A stretch of 64,000 bases of DNA. Origin: JAHBVL01 sp964461025. Lineage in GTDB: Bacteria > Chloroflexota > Chloroflexia > Thermomicrobiales > UBA6265. The stretch is taken from NCBI GenBank assembly GCA_964461025.1, contig CAYWSE010000016.1, positions 1 through 64,000 on the forward strand, in the 5' to 3' direction. The position numbers and the translations under genes are program-made. The notes below the pieces were generated by a model that made no database searches, was not told the origin of the DNA, and saw only the letters and a list, made by a program, of their open reading frames with translations. Shown here piece after piece: positions 58,430-64,000 of the stretch. Numbering within the stretch: position 1 is the first letter of the stretch; each line of letters starts with the position of its first letter.

Positions 58430-59812
58430 TCACCAATTCCACAACCGCTCGGCCAGAGTCGGTTTGTCGGGGTATTTGCCGCTTTTTTCGACCTGGGCGG
58501 TGGAACGGCGGGAGCTGGTGCGGACGGCCTGAACGCCGAGCCAGCGAATCGGTTCGGGTTCCCAGGGGCGAATCTTGTGTGCGGTCATCGGGAGTCGGGT
58601 CAGGTCGGTGTCCTTGCCGGTGATCAGATCGGCGAGGACGCGACCAGAGAGGTTGGCGGCGGCCACGCCTTCGCCCGTGTAGCCCTGGCCGGTGGCGACG
58701 CCCGTTCGCGGATCGTATGACATCGTCGGCATGTGGTCGCGCGGCATGCCGAAGACGCCGCCCCAGCTGTGGGTGAACCGGATTCCTTTCAGCATCGGCC
58801 ACCAGACGATCGTCGATTGCCGGGCTTGCTCGAAGACGGCTTCGTTGCGATCGATGTCGTCGGTGATCTTCGAGTTGTAGGGGTAGGTGCCGCGAAACGG
58901 ACCGAAGGCGATGCGGCCATCGGCGGTGCGCTGGATGTAGCCGTTGGTGGTGCCGAAGCCCATCACGAGCTCGCGGTTCTCCCAGCCGATCTGGTCCCAT
59001 TGGGCATCGGTGAGCGGTTGGGTGACGACGATGTGCGAGGTGGCGGGAATAATGTCGCGCTTTGTTTTGTCCAACTGGGAGAGATAGGCCTCGCCGGCCA
59101 GGACGATGACCCGGGCGCGAACGTCGCCACGGTCGGTGTGGAGAACCGGACGGGAACCGGTGGTGAAGTCGGTCACGCGCGTTTGTTCGTAGATCGTCAC
59201 GCCCTTGCGTTCGACGGCGCGGGCCAGGCCGCGGGCCAGACGTGCCGGCTGGATGACCGCACCCTTCGAACTCGACAGAGCACCGACGGCCTGAGCGACA
59301 CGGAGGTGAGCATCGGTCGCGCCCTTATCGAGCAATGCGTAGTCCTCGCCCAGTCCAATCGCCCGAAACTGATCGTAAAACCCCTGCAGCTTCGGCAAGT
59401 CCCATGCTGCGCGGGCCACGATCATCTCGCCCCCTTCATGGTAGTGAGCGTCGATCTGTTCGTTCCGGCAGACTTCACCGATTCGATCAATGCTGTCGTA
59501 CAACGCCAACGTTATCGCCCGCGCCGCTTCGTATCCGTAGGATGACAACAGCTCAAGCGGCCAGATCGGAAAACCTGACGTGCACCAGCCGCCATTGCGA
59601 CCGGAGGCGCCGAAGCCGGCGATTTCCGCTTCGACGACAGCGATGTTCAGGGAGGGGTCGGCCTGTTTGAGATACCAGGCAGTCCACAATCCGGTGAATC
59701 CAGCGCCGAGAATCGCGACATCGACGTCGATCGAGCCGTCGATACCGGGGCGAGGGGTCAGGTCGTCGCCGCAGGTTTCGAGCCAGAAGCTGTAGGTGGC
59801 GTAGTTTTTCAT
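58430..59812 (-). CDS. FAD-dependent oxidoreductase (DAO/GlpD-like fold)
   Basis: 460 residues. The FAD Rossmann motif is VAILGAGFTGLWTAWYL (32-48) with the acidic VVEAE strand end, and GFGASGRNGGWCTSGFP is the conserved loop near the flavin in D-amino acid/glycine oxidases. Near the C-terminus VATGQGYTGEGVAAANLSGRVLAD closes the FAD site. It probably oxidises an amine or amino acid, as in gamma-glutamylputrescine and sarcosine oxidases; the substrate is not fixed. It is divergent from the CUT1 importer operon. Confidence 0.88.
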   Translation of the reverse strand: MKNYATYSFWLETCGDDLTPRPGIDGSIDVDVAILGAGFTGLWTAWYLKQADPSLNIAVVEAEIAGFGASGRNGGWCTSGFPIWPLELLSSYGYEAARAITLALYDSIDRIGEVCRNEQIDAHYHEGGEMIVARAAWDLPKLQGFYDQFRAIGLGEDYALLDKGATDAHLRVAQAVGALSSSKGAVIQPARLARGLARAVERKGVTIYEQTRVTDFTTGSRPVLHTDRGDVRARVIVLAGEAYLSQLDKTKRDIIPATSHIVVTQPLTDAQWDQIGWENRELVMGFGTTNGYIQRTADGRIAFGPFRGTYPYNSKITDDIDRNEAVFEQARQSTIVWWPMLKGIRFTHSWGGVFGMPRDHMPTMSYDPRTGVATGQGYTGEGVAAANLSGRVLADLITGKDTDLTRLPMTAHKIRPWEPEPIRWLGVQAVRTSSRRSTAQVEKSGKYPDKPTLAERLWNW

Positions 59813-59940
59813 GGTGGGTTCCGTGGGTTGTAGGCCGTAGATCGTGGTCCGTAGTCCGAGGCTTTCGCGGTGAAGTCTACCAATCGAGGACTATTCGTTG
59901 AGCACGGAAGATCGCACACGTTTGGGGTTCTGGTTGCCTA

Positions 59941-59968
59941 TTGACAGGTTGGGGTGGTCGCGTACAGT
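59941..59968 (+). promoter_or_regulatory. Promoter of the CUT1 importer operon
   Basis: TTGACA (59941-59946) and TACAGT (59963-59968) with a 16-base spacer, about 130 bases before the binding-protein start. The rest of the 283-base space (59813-60095) shows no gene. Confidence 0.45.
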
Positions 59969-60095
59969 ACCGGAAGGCAGCTCGAACCAGGTTGAGGCGA
60001 TCGACAGATCGGCCAGATTGAGGAGAGCGCCTATCCATCGTCCGGTTCTCGTGATGGGATCCGGCCAGAGAGCGCGATACGGAGGAGGAAACGCA

Positions 60096-61547
60096 GTGAA
60101 CGATTCACGACGCAGCAACCACCTGAGCGATCCCGGGTTCTTGAGAAACCATGGGCTTTCCCGACGTGGTGCGCTGAAGCTGGGCGCGGCCGGAGGCGCG
60201 GCGCTGGTGGGCGGCATCAATTTGATGGGATACAGCGCGCCTCATCTGGCTGCGCAGGAAGAGATCACCGGCGGTCCACTCGAAGTCGGTGTGCTGCAGG
60301 AAGACCCTCATCCATGGTTCCAGCATGCCAAATCGATTGGTGATTCGCTCGAAGCGGACTTCGAGGGAACCGAGATCAAGTACACGTTCGCCAATACCGC
60401 ATCCGACTCGGCTCGTGCGCTGCGCTGGCAGAATGGCGATCCGCTCGATGTCGACACCGGCCGCTGGAGCAATCAGGCGCCTCCCACCTGGGACTGGCCG
60501 AACAACGGCTTCATCGTCGACCTGACGTCATACACCGAGGAAACGACTGAATCTGGCGAACTCTGGGCCGACACCTTCACTGAGAGCGCCAAGTCGTTCG
60601 CAGTCGATGCGCGCGCCGACACCGCAACACCCGGCGCGTGGTGGGGCATTCCCTACGAAATGGTGTTGATGCTGATGCACTACAACGTGCAGGCGTTCGA
60701 AGATCTCGGTCTGACACCACCGACGACATGGGCCGAGTTCCTCGATGTCTGCGCGGCGATCGACGCGGTGAGCGGCGACACCGGCATGAAGCCGGTTTGC
60801 GTTTCCGGACCGACTGATGTCTATTGCGGGCATTGGTGGGACCGGATGACCCAGCGCATCGTCGGCCGGGAAGCGGTCGAGGCTGTTGTCTATGGCGAAG
60901 CCAGGGTGGCGGACAATCCAGGTTTCCTGCTGGCTGCGCAGGAAATCGCCAAGCTGCCTGAAAACGGCTGGTTCATGGAGGGCTTCGAGGGAGCCGACTT
61001 CACGACTGCCCAGGCGCTCTTCTTCCAGGGCAAGGCGGCCATGATTCATATGGGTTCGTGGCTCTCTTCGGAAATGAAGGATGTGATTCCAGAGGATTAT
61101 CGCCTCGGCGTCTTCGACTTCCCGCAGTATGAGGGTGGCGATGGCGATCAGCTGGCGATGTTCGGCACCGCGCAGAGCTGGTCGGTGGCCAATCCGGAGA
61201 AATCGACCAGTCACGAAGTGAACGTGCCGCTGGCAGTCGAATATGTCCGGCGCTGGACGACTCCCGAGAATCAGGCAAGCGCCGCAGAGAGCCTGTCGTT
61301 CATTCCAACCGTGAAAGGCGTGGCGCCGCCCTCGAGCCCGACCGGACTCGATGCGGCAGTCAATCAATCGGCTGAGAACGAAACGATCATCTACTACTAC
61401 GGCATTCACTGGGACACCGCGCTGTGGGCGGCCTGGTATCAGCCCGTGCAGGCGCTCTTCCTCGGCGCGACGACGCCCGAGGGGATGATCGAGATGATCG
61501 ATTCCAACATGGACGAGTACCGGCAAGTCCGCGATGCGGGGGCATAG
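60096..61547 (+). CDS. CUT1-type ABC importer, extracellular solute-binding protein
   Basis: 483 residues from GTG. The leader HGLSRRGALKLGAAGGAALVGG is a twin-arginine signal (LSRRGALKL). The mature part follows family 1 binding proteins of maltose/glycerol-3-phosphate-type importers, with GIPYEMVLMLMHYNVQAFEDLGL, PPTTWAEFLDVCAAI and GKAAMIHMGSWLSSEM. GGAGGAGG stands five to eight bases before the GTG; the open frame extends upstream to 59898 but with no coding look. The sugar is unknown. First gene of an operon with two permeases; no ATPase gene is in the window. Confidence 0.87.
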   Translation: MNDSRRSNHLSDPGFLRNHGLSRRGALKLGAAGGAALVGGINLMGYSAPHLAAQEEITGGPLEVGVLQEDPHPWFQHAKSIGDSLEADFEGTEIKYTFANTASDSARALRWQNGDPLDVDTGRWSNQAPPTWDWPNNGFIVDLTSYTEETTESGELWADTFTESAKSFAVDARADTATPGAWWGIPYEMVLMLMHYNVQAFEDLGLTPPTTWAEFLDVCAAIDAVSGDTGMKPVCVSGPTDVYCGHWWDRMTQRIVGREAVEAVVYGEARVADNPGFLLAAQEIAKLPENGWFMEGFEGADFTTAQALFFQGKAAMIHMGSWLSSEMKDVIPEDYRLGVFDFPQYEGGDGDQLAMFGTAQSWSVANPEKSTSHEVNVPLAVEYVRRWTTPENQASAAESLSFIPTVKGVAPPSSPTGLDAAVNQSAENETIIYYYGIHWDTALWAAWYQPVQALFLGATTPEGMIEMIDSNMDEYRQVRDAGA

Positions 61548-61568
61548 CGCCCGCACGCCTGGTTTTCT

Positions 61569-61594
61569 GGGGAGCGGCAAATCTGCCGCTCCCC
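61569..61594 (+). terminator. Hairpin between binding-protein and permease genes
   Basis: GGGGAGCGGCA and TGCCGCTCCCC form a perfect 11-bp stem with loop AATC. The core GGGAGCGG/CCGCTCCC is the same as after the other binding-protein gene (15352-15376). No U tract follows. It probably keeps the binding-protein message more abundant than the permease message. Confidence 0.65.
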
Positions 61595-61619
61595 CGCACG
61601 TCCGAGGTTAGGAGCCGCT

Positions 61620-62513
61620 GTGTTCCAGCAGGCCAGGCGTCGCTTGATCCTGCCGTTCATCCTGCCCCAGCTGATCCTCTATGTGCTGGTCATGTTCGTG
61701 CCGCTGGCCCTGACGGTTTATTACAGCTTCACGAACTGGCAAGGACATGGCAATCCGAAGAAATGGATCGGATTGCAGAACTATGAGGTGTTGCTCAAGG
61801 ACGGCAATTTCCACAACTCGGTGGAGAACTCGATCCGCCTGACCGTTATCGGCGGCATCATGCTCTTCATTCCGGCGCTGTGTATTGCGTGGGCGCTCCA
61901 GCAACCGTTGAAAGGAAAGCGGTTCTTTTCCTTTGTCATTCTGGCTCCGGTGGTGATCGCCGCCAGTGTGGCCGGGTTGATCTGGAAGTGGATTTACAAC
62001 CCATCGCAAGGTCTGCTCAATCCGTTGCTGGAGAGCATCGGTCTGGATCAATTTGCCGTGCCATGGCTGGGGAGCCCGCGCTGGGCGTTGATCGCGATCA
62101 TCGTAGCGGCGATCTGGCACGGCATCGGCACCTGGGTGATTCTCGTTTCGGCGGGCATGGACCGGATTCCGCCCGATCTCCCCGATGCGGCAAAGCTCGA
62201 TGGCGCCGGCGATTGGCAGGTTTTCCGGCACATCACGATTCCGTTGCTCTGGGAGGTGTTGCGGATTCTGCTGGTGCTCTGGATCATCCAGGCATTGCAG
62301 GCGTTCACTTTTATCTATGTGATGACGGGACCGGTGGCCGTCGGCGGACCGCTCGGTTCGACCGATGTGATGGTCACGTACGTCTATCGCATTGCCTTCA
62401 ATGACTTCAAATGGGCGTATGGCTCGGCGCTGGCGACGGCGATGCTCGGGGCGATCTTCCTGCTCAGTCTGGTGGTGAACCGGGTGACGGTGCGGGAAAC
62501 GGTGGAGTACTAG
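61620..62513 (+). CDS. CUT1-type ABC importer, permease subunit 1 (MalF/UgpA-like)
   Basis: 297 residues from GTG, six hydrophobic segments. The N-terminus FILPQLILYVLVMFVPLALTVYYSFTNW is typical of MalF/UgpA-type subunits. The EAA loop, which docks the ATPase, is DLPDAAKLDGAGDWQVFRHITIPLL. It should pair with the next gene's product. It is separated from the binding-protein gene by the hairpin at 61569-61594. Confidence 0.92.
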   Translation: MFQQARRRLILPFILPQLILYVLVMFVPLALTVYYSFTNWQGHGNPKKWIGLQNYEVLLKDGNFHNSVENSIRLTVIGGIMLFIPALCIAWALQQPLKGKRFFSFVILAPVVIAASVAGLIWKWIYNPSQGLLNPLLESIGLDQFAVPWLGSPRWALIAIIVAAIWHGIGTWVILVSAGMDRIPPDLPDAAKLDGAGDWQVFRHITIPLLWEVLRILLVLWIIQALQAFTFIYVMTGPVAVGGPLGSTDVMVTYVYRIAFNDFKWAYGSALATAMLGAIFLLSLVVNRVTVRETVEY

Positions 62514-62517
62514 GGCG

Positions 62518-63417
62518 ATGACAGCGACAAACCCTGAACCCACCACGACCACACCCAGTTCCGGTGCGTTGGTGACGCCAAGGGCGGTGAAGTTCACGGC
62601 GATCTATGTCGTTCTGGCGATCTATTGCCTCTTTACCATCGTCATTTTCGGCTGGGTGGTGCTGACGTCGCTGAAATCGAACACCGATATCCTGATGTTC
62701 CCGCCGTGGCACATTCCCGACACGTTTCATTGGTCGAACTGGAAAGACACGTGGCAGCAGGGCGTCGGCCGGATGTTTCTGAACAGCATGATCGTGACGA
62801 CGCTGGGGACGATCGGCAGCGTGACGCTGGCCTGCTTTGCCGCGTATCCGATTGCCAGGATCCCGTTCAAATTGAGTCATCCGGTGCTGATGTTCTTTCT
62901 GCTGGGGATCATGATTCCGTATCCGTTGACGGCGATTCCGCTTTTTTCGATCGTCGAGGATTTGCGGCAGCAGTACGACTGGATCAATATCTATATGATC
63001 CTGATCGTGCTCTACTCGGTAGGCGGGGTGTCGTTCAACACTTTCGTGATGACCGGGTTCTACAAGACACTGCCCTTCGAGCTGGAAGAAGCGGCCGCGA
63101 TTGATGGAGCGTCGCCCTTCCGGACCTTCTGGCAGGTGATGTTGCCGCTGGCGCGACCGGGGATTGCGTCGTTGCTGATTCTGAATTTCCTGACCTGGTG
63201 GAACGAGTTTTTCTACGCGTTGCTCTTCATCCGGGACCGTTCGGAGTACACGGTGACGCTGGGGTTGACCTATCTCGATCAGCAGGCGGTCTACTCCGGC
63301 CGCTGGGTGGGCATCTTCGCCGGCATGACCCTGACGATGGTGCCGGTGCTGGTCATCTTCTTCTTCCTGCAGCGGCAGATCACCAAGGGCCTGACGGTTG
63401 GGGCGTTGAAGGGATAG
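62518..63417 (+). CDS. CUT1-type ABC importer, permease subunit 2 (MalG/UgpE-like)
   Basis: 299 residues. A Thr/Pro-rich 25-residue start precedes six hydrophobic segments. The EAA loop reads ELEEAAAIDGASPFRTFWQVMLPLARPG, the MalG-type form. It starts four bases after the stop of the first permease. The partner ATPase is not in the window; CUT1 importers often share a distant MsiK/UgpC-type ATPase. Confidence 0.92.
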   Translation: MTATNPEPTTTTPSSGALVTPRAVKFTAIYVVLAIYCLFTIVIFGWVVLTSLKSNTDILMFPPWHIPDTFHWSNWKDTWQQGVGRMFLNSMIVTTLGTIGSVTLACFAAYPIARIPFKLSHPVLMFFLLGIMIPYPLTAIPLFSIVEDLRQQYDWINIYMILIVLYSVGGVSFNTFVMTGFYKTLPFELEEAAAIDGASPFRTFWQVMLPLARPGIASLLILNFLTWWNEFFYALLFIRDRSEYTVTLGLTYLDQQAVYSGRWVGIFAGMTLTMVPVLVIFFFLQRQITKGLTVGALKG

Positions 63418-63484
63418 GCGAGACGGCAAGGAAGCACTGGGCTCGTCGCCAACGGCTCAGTCAGGCAACGAGCTGGGACGAGCT

Positions 63485-63925
63485 ATGGGATCACAAGCGC
63501 AGACAATTGTCGTCAACCAACAGACCGATCAGCATCCGTTTATTGTGCGGGCACTCTGGTATGTCTTTATCGGCATCTGGTTGTCCGGGCTGGTGATCGG
63601 CGTCGCATACGTCCTGATTCTGACGATCGTTCTGTCACCACTTGGGGCGGCACTCCTCAACTACGTACCGCAGGCGCTGACGTTGCGCAAGCGGTCACTC
63701 GACGTTTCGGTCATCAATGAAAATGGGGTTTCAATTGTCAAAACGGGCGGCGTGCCGCAGCGGCCGTTCTTGCTGCGTGCGATGTATTTCGTGCTGATCG
63801 GCTGGTGGTTTGGAGCGCTCTGGAGTGCCGTCGCCTGGGCACTGTGCGCCATCATCATCGGCTTTCCGCTCGGAATCTGGATGCTCAACCGAATCGGGGC
63901 TGTTGTCTCTCTGCACCGGCATTGA
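63485..63925 (+). CDS. YccF-domain inner membrane protein
   Basis: 146 residues with four hydrophobic segments in two homologous halves. Each half has the YccF pattern: RALWYVFIGIWLSGLVIGVAYVL...LSPLGAALLN and RAMYFVLIGWWFGALWSAVAWALCAIIIGFPLGIWMLNRIGAVVSL. The family is membrane-bound with no established function. The gene follows the importer by 67 bases and may be co-transcribed, but there is no functional link known. Confidence 0.82.
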   Translation: MGSQAQTIVVNQQTDQHPFIVRALWYVFIGIWLSGLVIGVAYVLILTIVLSPLGAALLNYVPQALTLRKRSLDVSVINENGVSIVKTGGVPQRPFLLRAMYFVLIGWWFGALWSAVAWALCAIIIGFPLGIWMLNRIGAVVSLHRH

Positions 63926-63950
63926 CGTTGAACTGAAACACAGGTGCAAC

Positions 63951-63966
63951 GCCGGGCTTGCCCGGC
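63951..63966. repeat. Palindrome after the YccF gene
   Basis: GCCGGGC-TT-GCCCGGC, flanked by GCAAC-type sequence on both sides. It may end the transcript or be another dispersed repeat. Confidence 0.5.
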
Positions 63967-64000
63967 GCAACCTAGACGGTGCTCGGTCATCGTTACCCCT

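Overview
The window is 64 kb of GC-rich bacterial DNA with a compact layout. The gene content suggests a Chloroflexota bacterium of the Thermomicrobia type: Tat-exported proteins with a shared leader, many ECF sigma/anti-sigma pairs whose anti-sigma carries a PQQ or NHL propeller, sugar-acid catabolism enzymes and CUT-type ABC importers. That placement is an inference from style and not from a marker gene. I found no rRNA, tRNA, CRISPR array, IS transposase or integrase.

Left part (1-10.4 kb). This is an accessory region with visibly lower GC: an Excalibur-domain exported protein, a one-helix membrane protein, a zinc alcohol dehydrogenase, a HigA-like HTH gene and a 1187-residue protein. The large protein joins a PD-(D/E)XK-like nuclease to a STAND-type P-loop NTPase and a long helical sensor-like region. 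It is the best candidate in the window for a defence system that has not been described, and it is bracketed by a decayed direct repeat of the HTH gene's 5' end.

Sugar-acid block (10.7-18.1 kb). An SDR dehydrogenase is divergent from a FadR-type regulator. The regulator is followed by a three-gene ribose-type ABC importer and two enolase-superfamily dehydratases, the second of which is L-rhamnonate dehydratase. L-rhamnose mutarotase lies at 27.2 kb. Together they fit non-phosphorylating L-rhamnose catabolism.

Second low-GC island (18.05-23.0 kb). It carries a Tat-exported Cys-rich protein, a HEPN protein with an unknown partner, a lone HicB-like antitoxin and a secreted protein. It sits exactly between the 3' end of rhmD and a 103-bp displaced second copy of that 3' end. 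The left edge of the window shows the same arrangement for the dehydrogenase gene, so two islands appear to have integrated at, or replaced, the 3' ends of catabolic genes.

Middle (23.4-45.9 kb). A GT-C glycosyltransferase, an MntA/HepT toxin-antitoxin pair and a BASS transporter are followed by five ECF sigma/anti-sigma operons. Two point right and have PQQ propellers; three point left and have NHL or PQQ+NHL propellers, and one of the anti-sigma genes is interrupted by an in-frame TGA. A galactonate-dehydratase and epimerase pair lies between them. Two of the sigma genes share an upstream motif TAACAC-N15-CGTT; the other three share TGTCAC.

Right part (46-64 kb). It holds a dimethylformamidase-like protein, a second Tat/Cys-rich protein, a self-regulated MarR operon, a creatininase-family hydrolase, a split rifampin-phosphotransferase-like dikinase translationally coupled to an MFS exporter, an HxlR/flavin-reductase divergent pair, an FAD oxidoreductase, a CUT1 sugar importer and a YccF protein. 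Many intergenic spaces hold short palindromes with a GTAGC head, which look like REP elements of several stem families.
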